DNA of 64,000 bases from Actinomycetota bacterium (GCA_016717115.1 JADKGE010000011.1:62001-126000); one strand, 5' to 3'. Counted from the first letter of the stretch, positions 18,407 through 27,895 are shown. Program-made: numbers and translations. Notes: a model not told the origin generated them from the letters alone.

Positions 18407-18928
18407 CTACTCCTCGTCCTCGGGCGCATCCGCGTCTTCGGTTGCATCCGCGTCTACGGGTGCATCGGCGCGGTTGAACTCCACCTGGACGAGCGCCTGC
18501 TCGACGTCGGCGATCGTCACGGTCACATCACCGGAGTCGGTGCTCACGATGGCCAGCGTGTCCGTGGGCACGTCGATCACGCGTCCCGCCACGATGCGAC
18601 CATCGGCCATCGTCGCCTGGACCAGACGGCCTCGGGCCCGCCGCCAATGGCGCGGTTCGGTCAGCGGACGGTCGACGCCGGGAGACGTCACCTCGAGCAC
18701 GAAGGGCCCGGGCAGCTGGTCCGACAGCGGAGGTGCGTCCAGCAGTTCGGAGACGCGCTGGCTGACGCTGGCCACGAGGTCGAGGTCCACTCCCCCATCA
18801 CGGTCGACGACGACGCGTACGACGTGCCGACGGCCGGCCTTGACCACCTCGACGTCCTCGAGGTCGACGCCCATGTCGGCGAGCGGTCCGCGAAGGCCGG
18901 TCCGCACGAGTTCGGCGGATGGTGACAT
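18407..18928 (-). CDS. rimP: Ribosome maturation factor RimP
   Basis: A 173-aa protein needed for 30S assembly. I chose ATG 18928 because GGGAGG lies just upstream; a longer in-frame start at 19033 would run into the divergent promoter. Visible motifs are GVDLEDVEVVKAG, VVVDRDGGVDLDLVASVSQR and FVLEVTSPGVDRPLTEPRHW. The C-terminal tail is a low-complexity Asp/Ala run (DADATEDADAPEDEE). Confidence 0.93.
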   Translation of the reverse strand: MSPSAELVRTGLRGPLADMGVDLEDVEVVKAGRRHVVRVVVDRDGGVDLDLVASVSQRVSELLDAPPLSDQLPGPFVLEVTSPGVDRPLTEPRHWRRARGRLVQATMADGRIVAGRVIDVPTDTLAIVSTDSGDVTVTIADVEQALVQVEFNRADAPVDADATEDADAPEDEE

Positions 18929-19008
18929 CAAGCCTCCCGGGATCCTGTTGTGGTCGATCAGTTGTGGTCGTCTCGGGAACTGTACCGAGTGCGTGCCATT
19001 CTTGGCAC

Positions 19009-19545
19009 ATGACCGACCCTGGCGTCCCGGCATCGGTACGGGACACCCCGCGGATCGTCACTCGGCGCCAGGGCCTGATCGGCGCGGCCTTGCTCGGCAC
19101 GGCCGCCGTGATCGGCGCCTGCTCGTCGTCGCCAACGCCGGACTCGCCCACCGGCGCCGCGCCCTCCCCGAGCCCCGCCGACGTCGTGGTGGCCGACGAG
19201 CGGGCGTTGATCGCCCTCTACGACGAGACGATCGCCACCCTGCCCAGCCTGCGCACCGCCCTGCAGCCCCTGCGCGACCAGCACGTCGAGCACATCGCCG
19301 CCCTGACGGGTGCGGCCCCGGACCCCGGCCCGGCCGCCTCGTCTGCCGGCCCCTCGGCTGCCGGCTCCTCGACGGCCGACCCGAAGGCTGCCGTGCAGGC
19401 GCTCATCGCTGCCGAGCGCGCCGCCATGCGACAGCGCATCGACGCCTGCGTCGTTGCGCCATCCCCCGAGGTCGCCCGGACCCTCGCCTTCATCGCGGCC
19501 TCCGAGGGATCCCACATTCCCGCACTGAAGGACGTGCCGGTATGA
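19009..19545 (+). CDS. Putative lipoprotein with a ferritin-like region
   Basis: A 178-aa protein with a signal sequence of twin-arginine flavour (TRRQGLIGAALLGTAAVIGAC) ending in a lipobox with Cys at about residue 40, then a Ser/Pro-rich linker. The C-terminal part is helical (ALYDETIATLPSLRTALQPL, RDQHVEHIAAL, AAERAAMRQRIDACV) and resembles half of a ferritin-like bundle. It overlaps the next gene, a DUF4439 protein, as ATGA, so the two probably form one extracytoplasmic complex. It diverges from rimP. Function is unknown; metal binding would be inference. Confidence 0.65.
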   Translation: MTDPGVPASVRDTPRIVTRRQGLIGAALLGTAAVIGACSSSPTPDSPTGAAPSPSPADVVVADERALIALYDETIATLPSLRTALQPLRDQHVEHIAALTGAAPDPGPAASSAGPSAAGSSTADPKAAVQALIAAERAAMRQRIDACVVAPSPEVARTLAFIAASEGSHIPALKDVPV

Positions 19546-19955
19546 CGCCCTCGGAGGCGCTCGCCGCGGTCGTGAGCGGGGAGGACGCCGCCATCTTCGG
19601 GTACTCCGTGGCCGGTGCCCACCTTGCCGACGGGGGCCGCCGCCGGGCGCTGACCGGCCTCGATGCCCACCGGGCCAATCGCGACCGCGCTGCTGCGGAC
19701 CTCGTCGCAGCCTCCGCAACCCCGCCGCCGCCCGCGCCCGCCTACGAGCTCCCGGCCGACGTCGATTCGGCCGCCGCCGCCCGGGCGCTCATGGCGCTGG
19801 TCGACAACCGCCTGGTCGGGCTGTACGCCGATGCCGCGGCGGCGACGACCGACGCCGATCGACGCTGGGCGGCACGCACCGGAGCGGAGTGCGCGATGCG
19901 CGCGGTCATCTGGGGCGCGCCGCCGCAGGCCTTCCCCACCGGCTCAGTGCAGTAG
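19542..19955 (+). CDS. DUF4439 ferritin-like protein
   Basis: A 137-aa protein starting at an ATG that overlaps the preceding stop. TPSEALAAVVSGEDAAIFGYSVAGAHL and the segment RALMALVDNRLVGLYADAAA fit the DUF4439 family, a ferritin-like four-helix protein often found next to rimP in actinobacteria. The Glu/His pattern (E in SGEDAAIFGY; H in AGAHL) could bind metal. No experimental function is known to me. Its 3' end overlaps the convergent TauE-like gene by 12 bp. Confidence 0.75.
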   Translation: MTPSEALAAVVSGEDAAIFGYSVAGAHLADGGRRRALTGLDAHRANRDRAAADLVAASATPPPPAPAYELPADVDSAAAARALMALVDNRLVGLYADAAAATTDADRRWAARTGAECAMRAVIWGAPPQAFPTGSVQ

Positions 19956-20729
19956 GTCCCACCCGAGCCGAAGGATGAGCAGGCCCACCACGGTCAGGAA
20001 GACGATGCGGACGAACTCGCTGCCTCGGCGGATCGCCATGCGGGCACCGATCACGGCACCCACGACATTGCAGGCGCCCATCAGCAGTCCGAGCGCCCAG
20101 AGCACGGATCCGGTCAGGCCGAAGACGATCAGGGCGGCGAGGTTGGTGCCGAGGTTGACCACCTTGGCCGTCGACGAGGCATTGAGGAACGAGTAGCCCA
20201 ACCCGGCGACGAGGACGATCAGGAGGAACGAGCCGGTGCCCGGCCCCAGCAGCCCGTCGTAGAACCCGATGGCGAGGCCGGCGACGGTGGCGACCGCGTA
20301 GTGCCGCCGGCGCCCCTGCCACCGCAGCGCCTGCGTCCGGCCCATCGCCGGGTTGACAAGAGTCCACAGCCAGACGCCCACGAGCATCGCCACGATCATC
20401 GGCCGGAACGCCTCCGACGGGATGCGGCTGGCCGTGGTGGCGCCCAGGGCGGCGCCAATGAACGCCGCCGTCGCCATGGGCAGCGCCGTGCGCACATCCG
20501 GCGGTGCCTTGCGGGCGTACGTGACGGTGGCGGCGGAGGTGCCCAGGATGCTGCTCAGCTTGTTCGTGGCAATCGCCTCCACCGGACTCGACGACGGCAG
20601 GGCGACGAGCAGGGCGGGCAACTGCAGGAGGCCCCCACCACCGGAGACGGCGTCGACCCAGCCCGCGAGGCCGGCGGCCAGGCACAGGGCGAGGACGATC
20701 CCCGGGTCGGGGAAGCTCAGGGCGTCCAC
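19944..20729 (-). CDS. TauE/SafE-family membrane transporter
   Basis: A 261-aa protein with about eight membrane segments. It has the repeated TauE/SafE signatures GWVDAVSGGGGLLQLPALL with NKLSSILGTSAATVTY in the first half, and GFYDGLLGPGTGSFLLI with NASSTAKVVNLGTNLAALI in the second. The family exports sulfite, sulfoacetate or other anions; the substrate here is unknown. It starts 5 nt after the HAD hydrolase stop, so it is in the proS operon. Confidence 0.9.
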   Translation of the reverse strand: MDALSFPDPGIVLALCLAAGLAGWVDAVSGGGGLLQLPALLVALPSSSPVEAIATNKLSSILGTSAATVTYARKAPPDVRTALPMATAAFIGAALGATTASRIPSEAFRPMIVAMLVGVWLWTLVNPAMGRTQALRWQGRRRHYAVATVAGLAIGFYDGLLGPGTGSFLLIVLVAGLGYSFLNASSTAKVVNLGTNLAALIVFGLTGSVLWALGLLMGACNVVGAVIGARMAIRRGSEFVRIVFLTVVGLLILRLGWDLLH

Positions 20730-20734
20730 GCCGG

Positions 20735-21466
20735 CTAGGAGTCGACGGCGGATGCCTGCCAGGACTCGACGATCGTGAAGACGTCGAGGAGGCGATGGGC
20801 GGTGGCATCGGGACGGGCCGAACCGTCGGGAACGTGCTCGGCGGGGATCTGGGAGTGAGGGATCCAGATGGTCCGCATGCCCACCTGCTGGGCGCCCATC
20901 ACGTCGTCCCAGAGCCGATCGCCGACGAACACCGACTCCTCGGCCGTGACATCGAGTGCGGTGAGGATCGCGCGGAAGGCCTCGGCATGCGGCTTGGCCA
21001 CCTCGAGCTCGCTGCTGTAGACCGCCGCATCGATGAGGACGTCCAGATCATCGCGCGCGAACACCTCCTGGTGGTGCACCCGCGGCCACATCGTGTTGCT
21101 CAGCACCCCGACCCGGTAGCCGCGGTGCCTGAGCGCGGCGAGCACGTCCTTCGCGTCCGGGTCGGCGTAGGTGTGGGGCGCCCAGAAGTCCAGGTAGCTG
21201 CCCAACGCCCGCAGGTGCCGGGCTCCGTTGATGTCGATGCCCTCGTCGAGGAAGAGGGCATCGAGGGCACCGGTGGAGATCGATCCGTGGGACTCGCGCT
21301 GCACACGCCACCGCTGCTGGTCGCCCTCGCAGAGGCGATGGGCGAGCGCGGAGGCATGCTCCGGGTCGTAGACCTCGGAGTACGCGTACCACTGCGCGAA
21401 GAGGTCGACGTCGTGCCAGGGGGTGAGCGTGCCGCCCCAGTCGAAGATGACCCCCCGGATCGTCAT
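20735..21466 (-). CDS. HAD-superfamily hydrolase
   Basis: A 243-aa phosphatase-like protein. Motif I is VIFDWGGTLTPW, with the nucleophile Asp but Gly where the second catalytic Asp usually sits. Motif II is VGVLSNT, motif III the Lys in LEVAKPHAEAF, and motif IV FVGDRLWDDVMGAQ. An alpha-helical cap lies at about 20-100. The DWGGTLT variant recurs in a HAD subgroup, so it is probably active on an unknown phosphorylated substrate. It begins 2 nt after proS. Confidence 0.85.
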   Translation of the reverse strand: MTIRGVIFDWGGTLTPWHDVDLFAQWYAYSEVYDPEHASALAHRLCEGDQQRWRVQRESHGSISTGALDALFLDEGIDINGARHLRALGSYLDFWAPHTYADPDAKDVLAALRHRGYRVGVLSNTMWPRVHHQEVFARDDLDVLIDAAVYSSELEVAKPHAEAFRAILTALDVTAEESVFVGDRLWDDVMGAQQVGMRTIWIPHSQIPAEHVPDGSARPDATAHRLLDVFTIVESWQASAVDS

Positions 21467-21467
21467 G

Positions 21468-23231
21468 TCAGCCGGAACCCAGCACGAGGTCGGCGATCTC
21501 GGCCGCGCCGCCGTCGATCGCGATGTCGGTGCGCTCGCCCGTGCGCCGGTCCTTCAGCTCGATGAAGCCGTCGACGAGGCGCTTGCCGATGACGACGATC
21601 GTCGGCACCCCGATGAGCTCGGAGTCGTTGAACTTCACCCCGGGCGACACGCCCCGTCGGTCGTCGAAGAGCACGCGCACGCCGAGGCGTTCGAGCTCCG
21701 CGGCCATCTGCTCGGCAGCCTCGAAGGGCTCGTCGGACTTGCCGGTCGCGATGAGGTGGACGTCGGCGGGCGCGATCTCGCGGGGCCAGATGAGCCCCTT
21801 GTCGTCATGCGACTGCTCCGCGACCGCCGCGACGGCCCGAGACACGCCGATGCCGTACGAGCCCATCGTGACCGTGACCAGTTCGCCGTTCTCGTCGAGC
21901 ACCTTCAGGCCCAGGGCCTCGGCGTACTTGCGGCCCAGCTGGAAGATGTGCCCGATCTCGATGCCGCGCGCCAGTTCGAGCGCCGCTCCGCACGACGGGC
22001 ACTGGTCGCCGTCACGCACGTCGGCCACGTCGATGGTGCCGTCGGGCGTGAAGTCCCGACCCGCGACGAGGTCGTAGACGTGCTGTCCCTTCGTGTTCGC
22101 GCCGGTGATCCACCGGGTGCCGTCGACCACGCGTGGGTCGACCAGGTAGCGCACGCCCGATGCGCTCGATTCGCCGAGCGCCTGCGGCCCGATGTAGCCC
22201 TTGACCAGGGCCGGGTTCGCCGCGAAGTCGGCCTCTTCGAACGGCCCGACCACGCTCGGCACCAGCACGGCCTCCAGCCTCTTCATATCGACCTCGCGGT
22301 CGCCGGGCAGGCCGATGGCCAGCGGGCTCCTCGTGCCGTCCGGAGCGGTGAGCATGAACACGACGTTCTTCAGGGTGTCCGCGCCCGTCCACGGCCGGTC
22401 GGCTCGGGCCAGATCGGCCCGATCGTTGGACACGGCGACGAGCGTCTCGATGGTCGGCGTGTCGGGCGTCTGCTCGGCGTGAGCAGCGGGCACGCCGTCG
22501 ACGTCGAGCGGCGTCGGGGCGGGGGTGACGACCGCCTCGACGTTGGCCGCGTAGCCGCACGTGGCGCACCGTACGAACGAGTCCTCGCCCACGTCGGTCG
22601 GGGCCAGGAACTCCTCGCTGGCCGAGCCGCCCATCGCCCCGGACATCGCCGAGACGATGACGAACTCGAGGCCGAGCCGGTCGAAGGTGGCGATGTAGGC
22701 GTCGCGATGCCGCTGGTAGGAGACCTCGAGCCCAGCGTCGTCCACGTCGAACGAGTAGGAATCCTTCATGACGAACTCACGGCCGCGGAGGATGCCCGCG
22801 CGGGGGCGTGCCTCGTCGCGGTACTTGGTCTGGATCTGGTAGATCACCAGGGGGAGGTCCTTGTACGACGAGTACTCGCCCTTGACCAGGAGGGTGAACA
22901 TCTCCTCGTGCGTCGGGCCGAGCAGGTAGTCCGATCCCCTGCGGTCCTGGAGCCGGAACAGGGTGTCGCCGTACTCCGTCCAGCGGTTCGTCAGCTCGTA
23001 CGGCTCCCGAGGCAGCAACGCGGGGAAGTGGACCTCCTGGAATCCGGCACGGTCCATCTCCTCGCGGACGGCGTTCTCCACGTTGCGGTACACGAGGAAG
23101 CCCAACGGCAGCCAGGTGAACACTCCCGGCGCGACGCGGCGCACGTAGCCGGCGCGCACCAGCAGCCGGTGGCTGGGCACCTCCGCGTCGGCGGGATCGT
23201 CGCGAAGGGTGCGCAGGAACAGGGTCGACAT
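21468..23231 (-). CDS. proS: Prolyl-tRNA synthetase (bacterial type, with editing domain)
   Basis: About 587 aa; class II aminoacyl-tRNA synthetase that charges tRNA-Pro. Motif 1 is PLGFLVYRNVENAVREEMD. Motif 2 is RDEARPRAGILRGREFVMKDSYSF. Motif 3 lies in VTMGSYGIGVSRAVAAVAEQ. The INS editing domain fills about 220-400 and the anticodon-binding domain is C-terminal. The length marks the bacterial ProS type. ATG 23231 is preferred on homology (MSTLFLRTLRDDPADAEV); a GTG at 23243 is also possible. Confidence 0.96.
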   Translation of the reverse strand: MSTLFLRTLRDDPADAEVPSHRLLVRAGYVRRVAPGVFTWLPLGFLVYRNVENAVREEMDRAGFQEVHFPALLPREPYELTNRWTEYGDTLFRLQDRRGSDYLLGPTHEEMFTLLVKGEYSSYKDLPLVIYQIQTKYRDEARPRAGILRGREFVMKDSYSFDVDDAGLEVSYQRHRDAYIATFDRLGLEFVIVSAMSGAMGGSASEEFLAPTDVGEDSFVRCATCGYAANVEAVVTPAPTPLDVDGVPAAHAEQTPDTPTIETLVAVSNDRADLARADRPWTGADTLKNVVFMLTAPDGTRSPLAIGLPGDREVDMKRLEAVLVPSVVGPFEEADFAANPALVKGYIGPQALGESSASGVRYLVDPRVVDGTRWITGANTKGQHVYDLVAGRDFTPDGTIDVADVRDGDQCPSCGAALELARGIEIGHIFQLGRKYAEALGLKVLDENGELVTVTMGSYGIGVSRAVAAVAEQSHDDKGLIWPREIAPADVHLIATGKSDEPFEAAEQMAAELERLGVRVLFDDRRGVSPGVKFNDSELIGVPTIVVIGKRLVDGFIELKDRRTGERTDIAIDGGAAEIADLVLGSG

Positions 23232-23265
23232 CCGAAGAATCACGGCCCCACCCTAGCCACCGTCG

Positions 23266-24117
23266 TCAGAACAGGACGGTGGCGAATGCACCCTGCTCGC
23301 GGAACCCCACGGCGCGGTAGGCCTTCCGGGCCGCGGTGTTGTAGTCGTTGACGTAGAGCGAGACCACCGGTGCGATGCGTGCGCGGGTCAGGACGGCGAC
23401 CGCCGCCATCCCGGACTCGGACAGCCCCCTCCCGCGATAGCGGGGGTCGACCCAGACCCCCTGCACCTGGCAGACGTCCTGGGAGACCGCACCGACCTCC
23501 GCCTTGAACACCACGACGTCGTCCTCGATGCGCACGAAGCTGCGCCCGTCGCTCACGATCTCGGAGATGCGCGCCCGATAGGCGCCGCTGGCACCGCCGG
23601 TGACCGGCGAGACGCCGACCTCCGCCGTGAACATGGCCACGCATGCCGGCACCACCAGGTCGAGGTCGGCGAGCGACGCGAGCCGCACCTGCGGGTCGAT
23701 CGGCACCCTGGGCTCGGCGTCGAGCACCATGACCGGCTGATGGGCGCGGACGTCGCGGGCGCGGCCCCAGGCCGGCTCGAGGAGGCGCCACAGGTCCAGC
23801 ACCTCCTCGGCCGGACCGACGAAGGACGAACACCGTCGACCCTGCGGCCGAAGGCGGTCGGCGAAGGCTGCCCGCGACGCCGGCGTCGTTGCCACCGGCA
23901 CGAGGTTGGCGCCGCAGTACACGAGGGACTGCAGCCCGGCGTTGTCGAAGTAGCCCAGCATGTCGCCGCCGAGTCGCCACGGGTCCAGACCGGCCGTGCG
24001 CACGCGTGAGGAGACGAAGCAGTTGGCGACCGGGTCGGCGTCGAGGAGCGCGGTGACGGCCGCCAGGTCAGCCGCCAGAACCGGGCGCACGGACCCCACG
24101 ACCTCGGAAATCGTCAT
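23266..24117 (-). CDS. GNAT N-acetyltransferase with an N-terminal DUF4081-like domain
   Basis: A 283-aa protein. The N-terminal half (TALLDADPVANCFVSSRVRT, GYFDNAGLQSLVYCGANLVP) matches the DUF4081 type. The C-terminal half is a GNAT fold with the acetyl-CoA loop VWVDPRYRGRGLSESGMAAV and YVNDYNTAARKAYRAVGFRE. This gene is a conserved neighbour of ispG in actinobacteria. The acetyl acceptor is unknown. Confidence 0.88.
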   Translation of the reverse strand: MTISEVVGSVRPVLAADLAAVTALLDADPVANCFVSSRVRTAGLDPWRLGGDMLGYFDNAGLQSLVYCGANLVPVATTPASRAAFADRLRPQGRRCSSFVGPAEEVLDLWRLLEPAWGRARDVRAHQPVMVLDAEPRVPIDPQVRLASLADLDLVVPACVAMFTAEVGVSPVTGGASGAYRARISEIVSDGRSFVRIEDDVVVFKAEVGAVSQDVCQVQGVWVDPRYRGRGLSESGMAAVAVLTRARIAPVVSLYVNDYNTAARKAYRAVGFREQGAFATVLF

Positions 24118-24136
24118 GCGTCGGCTCTGTGCCCGC

Positions 24137-25294
24137 TCAGGACGCGGTGACCACGGGCGAACCGGACTCGTCGCCCATGGCCTCCGCCAGCTTCAGGGCC
24201 TCCTCGATCAGGGTCTCGACGATCTGCGCCTCAGGAACGGTCTTGATGACCTCGCCCCTCACGAAGATCTGTCCCTTCCCGTTGCCCGACGCAACCCCCA
24301 GATCGGCTTCGCGCGCCTCCCCCGGGCCGTTGACGACGCAGCCCATCACGGCGACGCGAAGCGGCACCTCGAGGCCCTCGAGCCCGGCCGTGACCTGCTC
24401 GGCCAGGGTGTAGACGTCCACCTGGGCTCGGCCACAGGACGGGCACGACACGATCTCCAGGCCACGGGCACGCAGGTTCAAGGACTCGAGAATCTGGAGC
24501 CCGACCTTGACCTCCTCGACGGGGGGCGCGGACAGTGAGACGCGGATGGTGTCGCCGATTCCCCGACTGAGCAGCCCGCCGAACGCGACTGCCGACTTGA
24601 TCGTGCCCTGGAACGTCGGCCCGGCCTCGGTGACGCCGAGGTGAAGCGGGTAGTCGCATCGCTCCGACAGGAGCATGTACGCCTGCATCATGACAACGGG
24701 GTCGTGGTGCTTGACGGAGATCTTGATGTCGCGGAAGTCGTGCTCCTCGAAGAGCGAGGCCTCCCACAGCGCGGACTCGACCAGCGCCTCGGGCGTCGCC
24801 TTGCCGTACTTCTCGATGAGGCGCTTGTCGAGCGAGCCGGCGTTGACGCCGATGCGGATCGGCGTGCCCATGTCCTTGGCCGCGCGGGCGATCTCGCCGA
24901 CCTTGTCGTCGAACTGCTTGATGTTGCCGGGGTTGACGCGCACGCCCGCGCAGCCGGCCTCGATCGCGGCGAAGACGTACTTCGGCTGGAAGTGGATGTC
25001 GGCGATGACGGGGATGCCGCTCTTCCGCGCGATCTCCGGCAGGGCGTCGGCGTCATCCTGGCTCGGTACCGCCACTCGCACCACCTGGCACCCAGCGGCC
25101 GTCAGCTCAGCGATCTGCTGGAGGGTGCTGTTGACGTCGGACGTGAGCGTCGTGCACATCGACTGCACGCTCACCGGGGCATCGCCGCCCACGGCCACCG
25201 GGTGGGTGGGGTGCTTCAGCAGCAGCTGGCGGGTGGTCCGGCGCGCTGCGACGACGGGCGGTGGCGCGGAGGGAATGCCGAGGTTGACGGTCAC
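24137..25294 (-). CDS. ispG: 4-hydroxy-3-methylbut-2-en-1-yl diphosphate synthase
   Basis: A 385-aa [4Fe-4S] enzyme of the MEP isoprenoid pathway, converting ME-cPP to HMBPP. The N-terminal TIM barrel starts with VGGDAPVSVQSMCTT. The C-terminal cluster site has CPSCGR and GCVVNGPGEA, giving the three Cys ligands and the Glu that binds the cluster. It is grouped with dxr two genes upstream. Confidence 0.97.
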   Translation of the reverse strand: MTVNLGIPSAPPPVVAARRTTRQLLLKHPTHPVAVGGDAPVSVQSMCTTLTSDVNSTLQQIAELTAAGCQVVRVAVPSQDDADALPEIARKSGIPVIADIHFQPKYVFAAIEAGCAGVRVNPGNIKQFDDKVGEIARAAKDMGTPIRIGVNAGSLDKRLIEKYGKATPEALVESALWEASLFEEHDFRDIKISVKHHDPVVMMQAYMLLSERCDYPLHLGVTEAGPTFQGTIKSAVAFGGLLSRGIGDTIRVSLSAPPVEEVKVGLQILESLNLRARGLEIVSCPSCGRAQVDVYTLAEQVTAGLEGLEVPLRVAVMGCVVNGPGEAREADLGVASGNGKGQIFVRGEVIKTVPEAQIVETLIEEALKLAEAMGDESGSPVVTAS

Positions 25295-25327
25295 CCGCCC
25301 ATTATGACGGCTGGATGCGCGGTCGGC

Positions 25328-26641
25328 TCAGCCCAGCGAGATCGGCTTGACCAGGTCCGCCCAGATGACGATGACGCCCATGAGGAGCAACGCCCCGGCC
25401 ACGACGTAGGCGACCGGCAGCAGCCTGGCCATGTCGACCGGCCCCGGATCGGGACGCCCCCGCCACCGGGCGACGCGTCGACGGGCCGCCTCGTAGAGGG
25501 CCCCGGCCACGTGACCGCCGTCCAAGGGCAGCACCGGCAGCAGATTGAACAGGAAGAGGAAGAGGTTCAGCGATGCCGCCAGGCCCAGGAACGTGGCCAC
25601 CTTGGCGACCATGGGCTCGTCCATCGCGGCGATGTTGCCGCCGAGCCGGCTGACCCCGACGACGCTGACCGGGCTGTCGGGAGACCGCTCGCCGCCCCCG
25701 ATGAGGGTCTCGGTGACCAGGGTGTACAGCTTGACGGGCAGCATGACCAGGGCCTGCACGGAGCGGACCGTGATATCCCACATGTACGCCGGGACCGAGG
25801 ACCACTGCTGGGCGACCCAGGCGAACTCGGGCCCGATGCCGACGTATCCGGCCGTGATCGTCTCCGACGTGGCCACGCCCTGGTCGTCGACCACCGGGCG
25901 CTCCGCGGTGGCGACGGATACGGGCAGGTCGATGGACTGGCCCTGGCGCTCGACGGTGAACATGGCCTCGGCGCCCGCGTTCCCCCGGATCCAGGCGGTG
26001 GTGTCGTCCCAGCTGGTGGTGGGCTGGCCGTCGATGGCGACGAGGGTGTCGCCCGGCTCGATGCCCGCCAACGAGGCCGGCGACGGCTCCGTGCCGGTGG
26101 GGCACTGCCCTGAGGGAAGCGTCTGGCCCGTGGGCTGGCTGAGGGACGGTGTGCACGCGGCGACGTTGCTGACCTGCAACGTGGGCTGCGGCAGCCCGAT
26201 GCCCACCAGGACGATCGCGAACAGGAGGAACGCGAGGATGAGGTTCATCGTGGGGCCGCCGAGCATGATCACGATCCGCTTGCGGACCGGGAGCCGGTAG
26301 AAGGCGCGATCCTCCTCACCCGGCAGGATCTCCTGCACCGACTGCCGTCGTGCGTCGTTGACCATGACGGCGAAGCGGCCGGTGCTCATCGACCGTGAGG
26401 TGCCGTCGGGCGCGGGCGCGAGCATGCCGATCATCCGGATGTAGCCGCCCAGCGGAACCGCCTTCAGCCCGTATCGCGTCTCCCCCTTGACGCGGGACCA
26501 GACCGTAGGGCCGAAGCCGATCATGTACTCGGTGACCTTCACGCCGAACCTCTTTGCGGGCAGGAGATGCCCGACCTCGTGCAGCGCGATCGACAGCGCG
26601 ATCAGGAGGGCGAACAGGACGATGCCCAGCAGTTCAAGCAC
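25328..26641 (-). CDS. Site-2 intramembrane zinc protease (RseP/Rip-like, M50)
   Basis: About 437 aa from GTG 26641, which has GGAGG upstream and overlaps the dxr stop by 8 nt. The active-site HEVGH lies in the first membrane segment (SIALHEVGHLLPAKRF), with GGPTMNLILAFLLFAI at about 150 and the third motif NLFLFLFNLLPVLPLDGGHV giving the metal-binding Asp. A PDZ domain (SLAGIEPGDTLVAIDGQPT) sits between membrane segments. In mycobacteria the homologue Rip1 cleaves anti-sigma factors. The gene sits between dxr and ispG as in other actinobacteria. Confidence 0.95.
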   Translation of the reverse strand: MLELLGIVLFALLIALSIALHEVGHLLPAKRFGVKVTEYMIGFGPTVWSRVKGETRYGLKAVPLGGYIRMIGMLAPAPDGTSRSMSTGRFAVMVNDARRQSVQEILPGEEDRAFYRLPVRKRIVIMLGGPTMNLILAFLLFAIVLVGIGLPQPTLQVSNVAACTPSLSQPTGQTLPSGQCPTGTEPSPASLAGIEPGDTLVAIDGQPTTSWDDTTAWIRGNAGAEAMFTVERQGQSIDLPVSVATAERPVVDDQGVATSETITAGYVGIGPEFAWVAQQWSSVPAYMWDITVRSVQALVMLPVKLYTLVTETLIGGGERSPDSPVSVVGVSRLGGNIAAMDEPMVAKVATFLGLAASLNLFLFLFNLLPVLPLDGGHVAGALYEAARRRVARWRGRPDPGPVDMARLLPVAYVVAGALLLMGVIVIWADLVKPISLG

Positions 26642-27893
26642 GCGTTGCCTCCCCAGTGGTCTCCCGCACGATCGCCGTGGCACGGCGGCGCGCCCAAGCG
26701 TCTGCACTAATGACGTCCGGGAGCGTCACTTTGTTCCCGGACACCCACGCCGATCCGTCATCGTCGACGGCACCCGCCAGGTGCTCGTCGACCACGCGGG
26801 CGACCGTGTCGACGATCCGGGCGAAGGACAGGTCGCCCGCGACGAAGGCAGCGACACACGCCTCGTCGGCACCGTTGAACACGGCAGGCGCGGTTCCCCC
26901 CGCCCGGCCTGCCGTCCGTGCCAGGCGCACCGCGGGGAACGCGTCGTCGTCGAGCGGGGAGAACTCCCACGAGGTCGCCTGCGACCAGTCGCAGCCGGGG
27001 GCCGCGTCGGGGACCCGCTCGGGCCACGCCATCCCCATGGCGATGGGGATCCGCATGTCCGGTGGGCTCGCCTGGGCGATCGTCGAGCCGTCGACGAACT
27101 CCACCATCGAGTGGACGACCGACTGGGGATGCACCACGACATCGATCCGGTCGTAGGGCACGTCGAACAGCAGATGAGCTTCGATGATCTCGAGGCCCTT
27201 GTTCATCAGCGTGGCCGAGTTGATCGTGACGAGCGGGCCCATGTCCCAGGTCGGGTGCGCCAGGGCCTGAGCGAGCGTGACCCCGTCGAGCTGCGCCCGG
27301 TCCCAACCTCGGAAGGGACCCCCGCTCGCGGTGAGCACCAGACGCCGCACCTCGTGCGCCTCCCCTGATCTCAGGCTCTGGGCGAGCGCGGAGTGCTCCG
27401 AGTCGACGGGGACGATCTGGCCCGGAGCCGCCATCGCCTTGACGAGCGGGCCGCCGATGATGAGCGACTCCTTGTTGGCCAAGGCCAGGACGCGCCCGCA
27501 CTCGAGGGCGGCGAGAGTGGGCTGCAGCCCGGCCGCGCCGGCCAGCCCGTTGAGCACGACGTCCCCGTCCCAGCGGGCGATCTCGGTGCTGGCGTCCGGG
27601 CCGGCCAGGATCTGCGGCATCGGGAAGTTGCCGTGGGCATAACCGCGGTCCTTGGCGGCGGCGTACAGCGCGAGCTGCAGGTCGGCCGCGACCGACGCTC
27701 GACCCACGGCGACCACGGCCACCCCGAACTCCAGGGCCTGGCTCACGAGCAGGTCGATGTTGGCGCCGCCCGCGGACAGGCCCACCACCTGGAACCGATC
27801 GGGGTTGCGGCGAACGATGTCCAGGGCCTGCGTGCCGATGGACCCGGTGCTGCCCAGGATGACGATCCGCCGTACGCCGCTGCCGATGGCCAA
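26634..27893 (-). CDS. dxr: 1-deoxy-D-xylulose 5-phosphate reductoisomerase
   Basis: A 419-aa, NADPH-dependent first committed enzyme of the MEP pathway. It has ILGSTGSIGTQALDIVRRNP for NADPH, ALANKESLIIGG, VPVDSEHSALAQSL and LTASGGPFRG in the catalytic region, and NSATLMNKGLEIIEAHLLF. Its presence with ispG implies MEP-type isoprenoid synthesis. It starts 2 nt after the stop of the upstream small gene. Confidence 0.97.
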   Translation of the reverse strand: MAIGSGVRRIVILGSTGSIGTQALDIVRRNPDRFQVVGLSAGGANIDLLVSQALEFGVAVVAVGRASVAADLQLALYAAAKDRGYAHGNFPMPQILAGPDASTEIARWDGDVVLNGLAGAAGLQPTLAALECGRVLALANKESLIIGGPLVKAMAAPGQIVPVDSEHSALAQSLRSGEAHEVRRLVLTASGGPFRGWDRAQLDGVTLAQALAHPTWDMGPLVTINSATLMNKGLEIIEAHLLFDVPYDRIDVVVHPQSVVHSMVEFVDGSTIAQASPPDMRIPIAMGMAWPERVPDAAPGCDWSQATSWEFSPLDDDAFPAVRLARTAGRAGGTAPAVFNGADEACVAAFVAGDLSFARIVDTVARVVDEHLAGAVDDDGSAWVSGNKVTLPDVISADAWARRRATAIVRETTGEATRA

Positions 27894-27895
27894 GG

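Noticed and set aside
17130..19955. A 941-codon plus-strand frame spanning nusA and rimP
   Set aside because: Most of it lies opposite conserved nusA and rimP and has shadow composition. Only its last part coincides with the region of the DUF4439 gene, which has its own start at 19542.
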